Source: Fulvimarina sp039652615 (lineage in GTDB: Bacteria; Pseudomonadota; Alphaproteobacteria; Rhizobiales; Rhizobiaceae). Taken from it: a stretch of DNA of 64,000 bases. Location: positions 1 through 64,000 of the forward strand of contig NZ_JBDJAC010000004.1 of assembly GCF_039652615.1 (NCBI RefSeq), given 5' to 3'. This document shows, piece after piece, positions 56,737-64,000 of this stretch (the stretch's first letter is position 1; each line of letters begins with the position of its first letter). The notes below the pieces were generated by a model that was given only the letters and a program-made list of their open reading frames with translations, did no database searches and was not told where the DNA came from. The position numbers and the translations under genes were made by a program.

Positions 56737-59700
56737 CTATTCGGCTGGAGACAGGGCTTCCTGATTGCCGCCATCGTCCCTGCGGTTTTCGGCCTCCCGC
56801 TTCTTCGCCATCGCCTTGTCGCTCGGCGACAGGAGTTTGTAGAAGAGAGGGATGAAGAAGATCGCGACGAAGGTTGCGAACAGCATTCCGCCGATGACGC
56901 CCGTGCCGATCGAGTGACGCGAGGCCGAGCCCGCGCCGGAGGAGATCGCCAGCGGCACGACGCCGAGAATGAAGGCGAGCGAGGTCATCACGATCGGACG
57001 AAAACGCAGCTTCGCCCCCTCGATCGCCGCATCGAAGGCGCTGAGGCCTTCGTCCCGTTTCAGGACCGCGAATTCCACGATCAGGATGGCGTTTTTCGAG
57101 GCGAGCCCCACCAGCGTCACGAGGCCGATCTGGAAGTAGACGTCGTTGTCGATGCCGCGCATGTAGATCGCGAGCAGCGCGCCGAACATGGCGAACGGCA
57201 CCGCGAGAAGCACGGCGATCGGCAGCGACCAGCGCTCGTACTGGGCGGCGAGGATCAGGAACACCATCAGGATGCCGAAACCGATGGCGATAAGCCCCGT
57301 GCCACCCGAGGATATTTCCTGATAGGCCGAACCCGTCCAGGCGATGTCGTAGCCCTCGGGAAGCGTTTCTGCCGCCACCGCCTGCATCGCGGCCAGCGCC
57401 TGACCCGAGGAGAAGCCGGGAGCCGGATTGCCGGAGACCTTCGCCGATGTGAAGGCGTTGTAGCGCTCCAGAAGGTCCGGGCCGATGACGCGCTTGACGT
57501 TGAGAAGCGTGTCGAGCGGAATCATCGAGCCGTTCGAGGCTTGAACATAGACGAAGCGCAGATCGTCCGGCTTTTCGCGGAAATCGGCCTCCGACTGGAG
57601 CGAGACACGGAAGTTGCGCCCGAGCAGTGTGAAGTCGTTCACATAGAGCGAGCCGAAGGTGGACTGCATGGTCTCGAAGATCGAGGAAATCGGAACATTC
57701 AGCGCCTTCGCCTTCTGCCGGTCGACATCCACCTGATATTGCGGCACGCTTGCCGAGAAGGTGGTTCTGACGCCGGCAAGCTCAGGCCGCTCGGAGGCGG
57801 CGGCAACGAGCGCGTTCGTCGCTTCGAGAAGGTCTGCCGTTCCAGCGCCGCGCCGGTCCTGTACGAAGAGATCGAAGCCGCCCGTGGTCGACAGGCCCTG
57901 GATCGGCGGCGGGTTGAAGGCAAGCACCATGGCATCCTGTATGCCGGCATTCATGCCGATGAAGGGGCCAACGAGATTGCGCGCGTCGAGTGAGGGATCG
58001 GTGCGCTCCGACCAGTCCTTCAGGGAGACGAAGGCAACGCCAGCTGAAGATTTCTGGGAGCCGGAAAGAAGGTCGAAACCCGCGAAAGCTGTCACGTCTT
58101 CCACGGCCGGATGCTGCGAGAGGTTGTCGTAGACCTTTTGCATCACCTCGGTCGTGCGCGAGAGAGACGCTGCCGGGGGCAGGATGGCGACGACGAAGTT
58201 GACGCCCTGGTCTTCCTCCGGAACGAGCGAGCCGGGGATCGTCTGGAAGAAATAATACGAACCGCCGATCAGCCCGCAGAAGAGAACGAGCGCCAGGACA
58301 GCCCGCCGCATGATGAAGGCGACGCCAGCCCCATAGGCCTGGGTCAGCTTGTCGAACGCAGCATTGAACCAGCGGAAGGGGAGAATCGGCTTCGAGTGCT
58401 TGTTCTTCAGAAGCACGCTGCACAGCGCCGGCGTCAGCGACAGGGCGACAATGCCGGAGATCGAGACCGAAACGGCGATCGTGATCGCGAACTGGCGGTA
58501 CATCGTGCCGGCGAGACCGCCGAGAAAGGCCACCGGAATGAAGACCGCACAGAGAACGAGCACGATCGCGATGACCGGTCCTGCGACCTCGCCCATCGCC
58601 TTTGCGGTCGCCTCCTTCGGTGACAGGCCCTCGGTCGTCATGATGCGCTCGACGTTCTCCAGAACCACGATCGCGTCGTCGACGACGATGCCGATGGCGA
58701 GCACCAGCCCGAAGAGGGTCAGAAGATTGATCGAGAATCCGAGCGCGAGAAGAACGCCGAAGGTGCCGATGATGGAGACCGGAACGGCAAGCATCGGAAT
58801 GAGCGTGGCGCGGAAGGATTGCAGGAAGAGATAGACGACGAGGAAGACGAGGACCATCGCCTCGATGAAGGTGATGATGACCTCTTCGATCGAGGCTTCG
58901 ATGAACTTGGTCGTGTCGTAGGGAATGGCATAGGAAATGCCGTCCGGAAATGATTGGGACAGCTCGTCCATGCGCGTACGCACCGCCGCGAGCGTGTCGA
59001 GCGCATTGGCGCCGGGCTGGAGATAGATGCCGATCGGCACCGCCGGGGTGCCGTTATAGGTTCCGTTGAACCCGTAATCCTGGGCGCCGAGTTCCACCCG
59101 CGCGACGTCCTTCAGGAGAAGCGACGAGCCGTTCGCGTCGGACCTCAGGATGATGTTCTCGAACGCCTCGGCGTCCGGCAGGCGTCCGGCCGTCGTCACC
59201 GAATAGGTGAAGGCGAGATCGGAATTGTTGGGTTCCGCGCCGAACTGGCCGGCGGCGAACTGGGCGTTCTGGTCGCGGATCGCGCCCGCGACGTCGCCGG
59301 GCGTCAGGCCGTACTGGGCGAGCGCATCGGGCCGCAGCCAGATGCGCATGGAATAATCGCGTGCGCCGAAGAGCTGCGCCTGGCCGATGCCGGGCAGGCG
59401 CTTCAGCTCGTCCATCACGTTGAGCAGCGCGTAGTTCGACACATAGGTCGCGTCGTAGCGCGGATCGTTCGAGGACATGGCGATAACGGCGAGGATCGAG
59501 GAGTTCTGCTTCGAGACCGTGACGCCAAGCCGCTGGACCTGCTCGGGGAGCGAGGCTGTCGCCTGCTGGACGCGGTTGTTGACGTTGATCGTCGCCTGAT
59601 CAGGGTCGGTGCCGGCCGCGAAGGTGACGGTGATCGTCGCCGAGCCCGTCGAGGAGTTCGTGGACTGCATGTAGAGCATGTCCTCGACGCCGTTGATCTG

Positions 59701-59904
59701 CTGCTCGATCGGCGCGGACACTGTCTGGGCGAGGGTTTCGGCGGACGCGCCGGGATAGGTCGCGCGAATCTGGACCTGCGGCGGCACGAGCTGCGGATAC
59801 TGCTCGATCGGCAGCGAGGTGAGCGACATCAGCCCGCCAAGCAGGATGAGGATCGAGATGACGGCCGCGAAGATCGGCCGATCGACGAAGAAACGGGCGC
59901 TCAT
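56737..59904 (-). CDS. RND multidrug efflux permease (AcrB/MexB type, HAE-1)
   Basis: Inner-membrane pump of 1055 residues that exports hydrophobic drugs using the proton gradient. It begins MSARFFVDRPIFAAVISI, the usual start. Twelve transmembrane segments are visible. The proton-relay Asp pair is in GIVVDDAIVVLENVERIM (about 408-409), and the Lys/Thr partners lie in GLASKNAILIVEFA (about 940). The porter loops include GARDYSMRIWL and a Phe/Gly-rich switch region. Its ATGA overlaps the stop of the adaptor gene upstream by 4 bases. No outer-membrane channel gene is adjacent. Confidence 0.95.
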   Translation of the reverse strand: MSARFFVDRPIFAAVISILILLGGLMSLTSLPIEQYPQLVPPQVQIRATYPGASAETLAQTVSAPIEQQINGVEDMLYMQSTNSSTGSATITVTFAAGTDPDQATINVNNRVQQATASLPEQVQRLGVTVSKQNSSILAVIAMSSNDPRYDATYVSNYALLNVMDELKRLPGIGQAQLFGARDYSMRIWLRPDALAQYGLTPGDVAGAIRDQNAQFAAGQFGAEPNNSDLAFTYSVTTAGRLPDAEAFENIILRSDANGSSLLLKDVARVELGAQDYGFNGTYNGTPAVPIGIYLQPGANALDTLAAVRTRMDELSQSFPDGISYAIPYDTTKFIEASIEEVIITFIEAMVLVFLVVYLFLQSFRATLIPMLAVPVSIIGTFGVLLALGFSINLLTLFGLVLAIGIVVDDAIVVLENVERIMTTEGLSPKEATAKAMGEVAGPVIAIVLVLCAVFIPVAFLGGLAGTMYRQFAITIAVSVSISGIVALSLTPALCSVLLKNKHSKPILPFRWFNAAFDKLTQAYGAGVAFIMRRAVLALVLFCGLIGGSYYFFQTIPGSLVPEEDQGVNFVVAILPPAASLSRTTEVMQKVYDNLSQHPAVEDVTAFAGFDLLSGSQKSSAGVAFVSLKDWSERTDPSLDARNLVGPFIGMNAGIQDAMVLAFNPPPIQGLSTTGGFDLFVQDRRGAGTADLLEATNALVAAASERPELAGVRTTFSASVPQYQVDVDRQKAKALNVPISSIFETMQSTFGSLYVNDFTLLGRNFRVSLQSEADFREKPDDLRFVYVQASNGSMIPLDTLLNVKRVIGPDLLERYNAFTSAKVSGNPAPGFSSGQALAAMQAVAAETLPEGYDIAWTGSAYQEISSGGTGLIAIGFGILMVFLILAAQYERWSLPIAVLLAVPFAMFGALLAIYMRGIDNDVYFQIGLVTLVGLASKNAILIVEFAVLKRDEGLSAFDAAIEGAKLRFRPIVMTSLAFILGVVPLAISSGAGSASRHSIGTGVIGGMLFATFVAIFFIPLFYKLLSPSDKAMAKKREAENRRDDGGNQEALSPAE

Positions 59905-61307
59905 TCAATCAGCTCCGCGCGTTTGCGTCCGGCCGGTTGCTGGGGCAGGGGGTTATCCTGAGCAGACCGTGCGGTGGCGCTGTCCGGCAAGGCGGTCTTC
60001 GGTACCGGCGGCCCGTCGGCGCGCGCCGTGTCCTGGCTCTCGTCGCCTGACCCGGCTTGCGTCTTTTCAGGCTGATCCGGCGTCCCGGCTTCTCCGCTTT
60101 CAGCGCTCGCCGCTCCGGCCTGCGGGGCCGTCTCGTCCAGCGCCTCGCCGCTCGCTCCGCCGTCCTCTTCAGTCTCCTCACCGTCAAGAGGTTGCGGATC
60201 GACCGGCGCGCCGGGCCGCACTTTTACGACACCCTTGATGATGACCCTGTCACCCTCCTTCAGGCCGTCAGAAATCAACATCGTCCCGTCGAGTTCACGA
60301 CCGACCGAGACCGGACTCACCTCAGCGACGTTCTCCGCCGTGAGCGTATAGACGAAGGTTCCTTGTGGACCCTGCATCAGGGCTTCGGTCGGCAGGACGA
60401 TCGCATCCTCGATCGAAAGTCCCTCGAGCATCAGCCGCACGAACTGGCCCGGCAGGAGCCGCTGGTCGGGATTGGGCAGGACCGCGCGCGACAGGATGGT
60501 GCCTGTCTGGCTGTCGATCGTCGTCGAGGTGAAGTCGATCGAACCGGTCTTGTCGTAGGTACTGCCGTCGCCGAAGCGGATCGAGACCTTCAGATCGCCA
60601 GGTCCGTTCGCGCCGCTAAGCGTACCGCTTTCAATGAGTTCGCGAATCGACTGCGCCTCCGTATCGGCGGCGGAGAAGTTGACGTTGATCGGATCGAGCT
60701 GATCGATGCGCGTCAACAGGTCGCCGCTCTGAAGGAGGCTGCCTTCAGGTACCTGCTCGAGGCTGGTGATGCCGCTCACCGGCGCCTCGACCGTTGCGTA
60801 GTCGAGTTGCAGGCTGGCGCTGCGCAATTGGGCGTTCGCCGCTTCGAGGCGCGCCTGGGCAAGTTCGCGGCCCGAGATGGCATCGTCGAGATTGGCCTGG
60901 GAGGATGCACCGCGCTGGGCGAGCGCGCGGGCCCGCTCCTCGCTTCGCCGCGCCTGTCCGAGATTGGCCTGGGCCTCCACCACCTGAGCGCGCGCCAGCG
61001 CGACCTCGGCCTCATAGGTCGCCGGATCGATCTGGAACAGGAGGTCTCCCTCTTCGACGCGCGATCCCTCATCGAAATCTCGTTGGAGCAGAATGCCGCC
61101 GACGCGGGCCCGGACCTGTACTTCGCGAGAAGCGGCGACACGTCCGGCATATTCATAGGCGACCGGAAGTGTCTCGGTGACGACTGTTTCCACGGTCACG
61201 GCCGGCGGCGGCTGCGACCCACCCGCCTGTGCGAGCGCCGTGCTGTTGAGGGCGAACAAGAGAACGGCCAGCGTCGCAGGGCCGGCCAACTTTCCGTATT
61301 CGAACAT
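59901..61307 (-). CDS. RND efflux periplasmic adaptor (membrane fusion protein)
   Basis: Adaptor linking the RND pump to an outer-membrane channel, 468 residues from the start at 61307 (MFEYGKLAGPATLAVLLFAL). The signal sequence ends at TALAQA. The lipoyl/hairpin part has RVAASREVQVRARVGGILLQ and a coiled coil (about 95-170), and the beta-barrel part has VEAPVSGI and LNPDQRLLPGQFVRL. The last 100 residues are an Asp/Glu/Gly/Ala-rich tail, unusual in AcrA relatives. It overlaps the permease start and is divergent from a TetR gene 89 bases away. Confidence 0.93.
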   Translation of the reverse strand: MFEYGKLAGPATLAVLLFALNSTALAQAGGSQPPPAVTVETVVTETLPVAYEYAGRVAASREVQVRARVGGILLQRDFDEGSRVEEGDLLFQIDPATYEAEVALARAQVVEAQANLGQARRSEERARALAQRGASSQANLDDAISGRELAQARLEAANAQLRSASLQLDYATVEAPVSGITSLEQVPEGSLLQSGDLLTRIDQLDPINVNFSAADTEAQSIRELIESGTLSGANGPGDLKVSIRFGDGSTYDKTGSIDFTSTTIDSQTGTILSRAVLPNPDQRLLPGQFVRLMLEGLSIEDAIVLPTEALMQGPQGTFVYTLTAENVAEVSPVSVGRELDGTMLISDGLKEGDRVIIKGVVKVRPGAPVDPQPLDGEETEEDGGASGEALDETAPQAGAASAESGEAGTPDQPEKTQAGSGDESQDTARADGPPVPKTALPDSATARSAQDNPLPQQPAGRKRAELIE

Positions 61308-61357
61308 CGAGATATTTTTCCTGGTCGGGAGGCCGTAATTTTGTTGCATTGCACGAT

Positions 61358-61375
61358 ACATACATGCATGTATGT
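61358..61375. promoter_or_regulatory. Perfect 18-bp palindrome, probable TetR operator
   Basis: ACATACATGCATGTATGT is an exact palindrome in the 88-base gap between the adaptor gene and its divergent TetR regulator. Half-sites resemble the TACATACAT / ATGTATGTA halves of the known E. coli AcrR operator. It lies 20 bases before the GTG start of the regulator, so one site could control both genes. Confidence 0.75.
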
Positions 61376-61395
61376 TCCCAAGCAAGGAGACCGCC

Positions 61396-62004
61396 GTGCG
61401 CCGCACGAAGGATGAAGCCGCACAAACGCGTGAAGCGATCTTGGACGCTGCCGAAGATCTGTTTTACGAAAAAGGTGTTGCTGGAACGTCTCTTTCGCAG
61501 ATTGCGGCCGCTGCCGGCATGACGCGCGGCGCGATCTATTGGCATTTTGAGAACAAGCTCGAACTGTTTCGCGACATGGTCGATCGGGCCGGGCTGCCCC
61601 AGGAAGCCTTCTTCTATCATCAGCGGGCTGAGCCGGCCTCGGTTCGCGAACTCTACGACACGACCATCGAAGCACTCGCCTTTCTGGCCTCCGACGCGCG
61701 GACCCAGAGGGTGATGACGATCATGATGTTTCGCTGCGAATATGTCGGGGAAATGCAGACTGCGATGATCCGGCGCGAGAGTGCAGATGAGCATATGCGT
61801 GCCGAAATCGCCCGAATTTTCGATCACGCCCTGACGAATCGCAGGGATGGAATGGCGCGTTGCGACGCGCGGGCCATCGCGTCAGCCTATTTCTGTGCCG
61901 TCAGCGGTCTGATCAACACATGGCTGAGATCAGAGCATTCGTTCGATCTCGTGGATGTGGGAAGCCGATTGCTGGCAAAACTCGTCTCCGGCCACTTGGA
62001 CTGA
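61396..62004 (+). CDS. TetR-family repressor of the efflux pump (AcrR/TtgR type)
   Basis: A 202-residue repressor. I chose GTG at 61396 because AAGGAG (61384-61389) lies six bases upstream and VRRTKDEAAQTREAILDAAE matches the start of AcrR/TtgR. The ATG at 61372 is inside the palindrome and has no ribosome site. The helix-turn-helix (about 25-52) has TSLSQIAAAAGMTRGAIYWH and FENKLELFRDM. The C-terminal ligand domain includes IASAYFCAVSGLINTWL. It probably represses the divergent adaptor-permease genes and itself, and is released by pump substrates. Confidence 0.92.
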   Translation: MRRTKDEAAQTREAILDAAEDLFYEKGVAGTSLSQIAAAAGMTRGAIYWHFENKLELFRDMVDRAGLPQEAFFYHQRAEPASVRELYDTTIEALAFLASDARTQRVMTIMMFRCEYVGEMQTAMIRRESADEHMRAEIARIFDHALTNRRDGMARCDARAIASAYFCAVSGLINTWLRSEHSFDLVDVGSRLLAKLVSGHLD

Positions 62005-62142
62005 CCATGCGCCGGCGCGACAAACGTTCTTGTTCTTGTCGGCTCATTCGGCACGTCCGTCTGCGCTCACCCGGCTGAAATTCGGCGGTATCCGCCTATA
62101 TGGCGTTTATCGCATGCACGATTTGAACGGGCGCATGCGGCT

Positions 62143-62910
62143 GTGAGCGGACCGGCTTACGCCCCCGAATGGAGGGTGCAGCCTATCATCGATGACTTAT
62201 CTTCATATTTTAAGATAAACGGGCTCCTGGCAAATATGGAGCCGGATGACCTTGCCGCGATCGGCAAGTATCTGACGCTCGTCGATCTGAAGCGTGGAGA
62301 CACGCTGGTCCATCCCGGCACACCGATCGATACGATCATCTTCCCGGTCTCCGGTATCGTCTCGATCATCGCGGCGACCGAAGATAACTACAACGTGGAG
62401 ATCGGCCTTTTCGGCCGCGAAGGTATGACCGATGGCTCGGTCCTTGCCGATGTCGACCGCGTCCCGCATGAGGTTTTCGTACAGATGGCTGGACAGGGGC
62501 TGAAGATCGAGGCGGCCACGCTCTATCGTCTGTCAGAAGAAAGGCCTTTTCTGCGCCGGCAGTTGATGCGCTGGGTCCATATCCTCGCAATTCAAACCGG
62601 ACAGACCATCGTGTCGAACAGCGCTTTCAACGTCGAGGCTCGCCTCGCACGCTGGTTGCTCATGTGCCAGGACCGCATCGGAGGGAACCGGATCGAGCTG
62701 ACCCACGAATTCATGGGGCTCATGCTGGCTGTGCGGCGGTCGACCGTTACCCTCACAATCCATGTCATCGAGGGTCTCGGGGCCATCAAGGCCGAGCGGG
62801 GTGTCATCACTATTCGTGACAGAGCGGCCCTCGAGGAACTCGCCGGCACCTCTTACGGGATCACGGAGCGCGAATATGAACGCGTGATCGGACCGTTCAA
62901 GTCGAAGTAA
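62143..62910 (+). CDS. Crp/Fnr-family transcription regulator
   Basis: A 255-residue regulator with a cyclic-nucleotide-binding-like beta-roll (about 20-140; LVDLKRGDTLVHPGTPIDTI) and a winged HTH (about 165-235; MGLMLAVRRSTVTLTIHVIEG). FNR-type Cys ligands are absent, so it does not look like an oxygen-sensing cluster protein. The start is GTG at 62143. Similar Hyphomicrobiales proteins occur in several copies per genome and their effectors are mostly unknown. A strong terminator follows immediately. Confidence 0.88.
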   Translation: MSGPAYAPEWRVQPIIDDLSSYFKINGLLANMEPDDLAAIGKYLTLVDLKRGDTLVHPGTPIDTIIFPVSGIVSIIAATEDNYNVEIGLFGREGMTDGSVLADVDRVPHEVFVQMAGQGLKIEAATLYRLSEERPFLRRQLMRWVHILAIQTGQTIVSNSAFNVEARLARWLLMCQDRIGGNRIELTHEFMGLMLAVRRSTVTLTIHVIEGLGAIKAERGVITIRDRAALEELAGTSYGITEREYERVIGPFKSK

Positions 62911-62939
62911 CGCGGCGGGACAGCCCGCCGCGCGTTTTT
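62911..62939 (+). terminator. Terminator of the Crp/Fnr-family gene
   Basis: CGCGGCGGG and CCCGCCGCG form a 9-bp stem with a 4-base loop, then CGTTTTT. It begins directly after the stop codon of the regulator. Confidence 0.88.
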
Positions 62940-62961
62940 GTCGATCGCTTCAGCGCTGTGT

Positions 62962-64000
62962 TTACTGCGCGCTGCCGCTTTCGCTCGATCCACCGGCATC
63001 AGAAGAGCCGTTCGAAGCGGCCATCTTCTTGGCCGCTTCACAGCTACCGTCTTCCAGAGACTGGAAGGCCTGATCGCCCGGAATCGTACGAATGATGTTG
63101 TAGTAGTCCCACTTGCCCTTGCTTTCCTCAGGGGTTTTCACTTGGGCAAGGAACATGTCGTGGACCATCAGCCCGTCCTCACGGACGCTGCCATTGCGCG
63201 CGAAAGCGTCCTCGATCGGCATCGATTTCAGCTGCTTGATGACCGTCTTGGTGTCGTCCGTGCCGGCTTCCTTGACCGCCTTCAGGTACTGAAGCGCGGA
63301 GGAGTACATGCCGGCCTGAACCATCGAAGGCTTGGCCCCGGTCTTCTCTTCGTATTTGGCGCTCCACTCGCGGGCTTTCTCGTCCTGATCCCAATAGAAA
63401 CCGGTGGTCAGCGTGAGGCCCTGTGCGGCGTCCAGCCCGAGCGAGTCGACATCCGTGATGAAGAGCAGCAGCGAGGCGAGCTTCTGCCCGGCCTGGGTGA
63501 GGCCAAATTCCTGCGCCTGCTTCACAGCGTTCTGGGTGTCGGTTCCGGCATTGGCGAGGCCGACCACCTGGGCGCCCGAGCCCTGTGCCTGGAGCAGGAA
63601 GGAGGAGAAGTCCTGGGTGGGGAAGGGGGCTGCGACCTCGCCGACCACTTCACCGCCGTTCGCCTTCACCGCGTTGGCCGCTTTTTCCTGAAGGTTATGG
63701 CCGAAGGTGTAGTCCGCCGTGATGAAGTACCAGGACGTGTTGCCTTCCTTGACCATGGCAACCGCTGTGCCGTTGGCCAGCGCGTCCGTGTCATAGGTCC
63801 AGTGGAGACCGGTCTCCGGTGCGCAGTTCTCGTTGGTCAGCGCGTTGGTCGCGCCACCATTGTTGATATAGGCAACGCCCTTCTCGCTGGTGATCTCCTG
63901 CAGCGCGATACCGACGCCGGAGTTCGTGCCCCCGAGGATCATGTCGATATTGTCCTGATCGGCCCACTGGCGCGCGATATTGGACCCGATATCGGCCTTA
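62962..64000 (-). CDS. Branched-chain amino acid-type ABC transporter substrate-binding protein (partial)
   Basis: C-terminal 346 residues of a periplasmic binding protein of the LivK/type-1 family; the start lies beyond the window. Typical motifs are the IDMILGGTNSGVGIALQ loop, SWYFITADYTFGHNLQEKAA, VVGLANAGTDTQNAVKQAQE and TTGFYWDQDEKAREWSAKYE. The C-terminus carries a Ser/Gly-rich tail (NGSSDAGGSSESGSAQ). Such proteins bind amino acids, amides or urea; the ligand is not clear. Any permease and ATPase genes would lie outside the window. Confidence 0.9.
   Translation of the reverse strand, partial: KADIGSNIARQWADQDNIDMILGGTNSGVGIALQEITSEKGVAYINNGGATNALTNENCAPETGLHWTYDTDALANGTAVAMVKEGNTSWYFITADYTFGHNLQEKAANAVKANGGEVVGEVAAPFPTQDFSSFLLQAQGSGAQVVGLANAGTDTQNAVKQAQEFGLTQAGQKLASLLLFITDVDSLGLDAAQGLTLTTGFYWDQDEKAREWSAKYEEKTGAKPSMVQAGMYSSALQYLKAVKEAGTDDTKTVIKQLKSMPIEDAFARNGSVREDGLMVHDMFLAQVKTPEESKGKWDYYNIIRTIPGDQAFQSLEDGSCEAAKKMAASNGSSDAGGSSESGSAQ

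Overview
The window is about 64 kb of chromosomal sequence from an alphaproteobacterium, most likely order Hyphomicrobiales (Rhizobiales). The assignment rests on gene order and families: a DUF2794 gene and a DUF1223 gene beside acnA, a PhrR/PraR-type regulator just upstream of metK-trmB, the block aroK-aroB-(CBS hemolysin-like) divergent from xerD-accA, dapF-mtaB-ftsY, and small families such as DUF1737 and DUF2842. The family or genus cannot be fixed from sequence reading alone. Almost everything is core or housekeeping DNA. The only mobile DNA is one small decayed IS3-type element near the left end.

Layout. 1-1.4 kb: a terminator, about 0.6 kb without a recognisable gene, then a 598-bp internally deleted IS3-family element. 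1.4-6.1 kb (minus): DUF2794, DUF1223, acnA. 6.3-9.2 kb (plus): regulator, metK, trmB. 9.7-16.1 kb (plus): rimP-nusA-ylxR/L7Ae-infB, closed by a terminator without rbfA. 16.3-18.0 kb: a small orphan gene and pncB. 18.0-21.2 kb (minus): aroK-aroB-CNNM/CBS protein with 4-bp overlaps. 21.5-25.0 kb (plus): small membrane protein, xerD, accA, L,D-transpeptidase lipoprotein. 25.1-29.3 kb (minus): a DUF4269 gene with an internal amber codon, then proV-proW-proX for glycine betaine/proline uptake. 29.8-35.4 kb: glyoxalase, hypothetical, CitE-like lyase with DUF1737, TIGR02117 protein, TspO, DUF2842, heme A synthase. 35.5-38.7 kb: ald with a divergent Lrp regulator, and an MHS-type transporter. 38.9-44.4 kb (plus): cyoABCD and SURF1. 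44.5-46.6 kb: argC, a dienelactone-hydrolase-like protein, tRNA-Pro(CGG). 46.8-51.0 kb (minus): dapF-mtaB-ftsY. 51.2-54.1 kb: Gly-rich membrane protein, MFS transporter, membrane endo/exonuclease/phosphatase. 54.5-56.6 kb (plus): ffh-rpsP, closed by a terminator without rimM-trmD. 56.7-62.0 kb: an RND efflux pump and its divergent TetR regulator. 62.1-64.0 kb: a Crp/Fnr regulator and a substrate-binding protein that runs off the right edge.

How the genes work together. Several groups are functional units: translation/transcription factors (rimP-nusA-infB), protein targeting (ffh and ftsY, at separate loci), osmoprotectant uptake (proVWX), a quinol oxidase with its assembly factor (cyoABCD-SURF1; heme A synthase is 4 kb away), alanine catabolism (ald/Lrp), and multidrug efflux with local repression through a perfect palindrome.

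The most notable signals are: ftsY is split by a frame change exactly at a run of nine A residues, which suggests transcriptional slippage, -1 frameshifting, or a homopolymer sequence error; two conserved ribosomal-protein/translation operons stop early at strong terminators; a DUF4269 gene is interrupted by one in-frame TAG; an IS3 element is reduced to orfA plus both terminal repeats; and CyoD carries an unusual acidic Ala/Pro-rich tail. I did not find a convincing wholly new defence or mobile system here.
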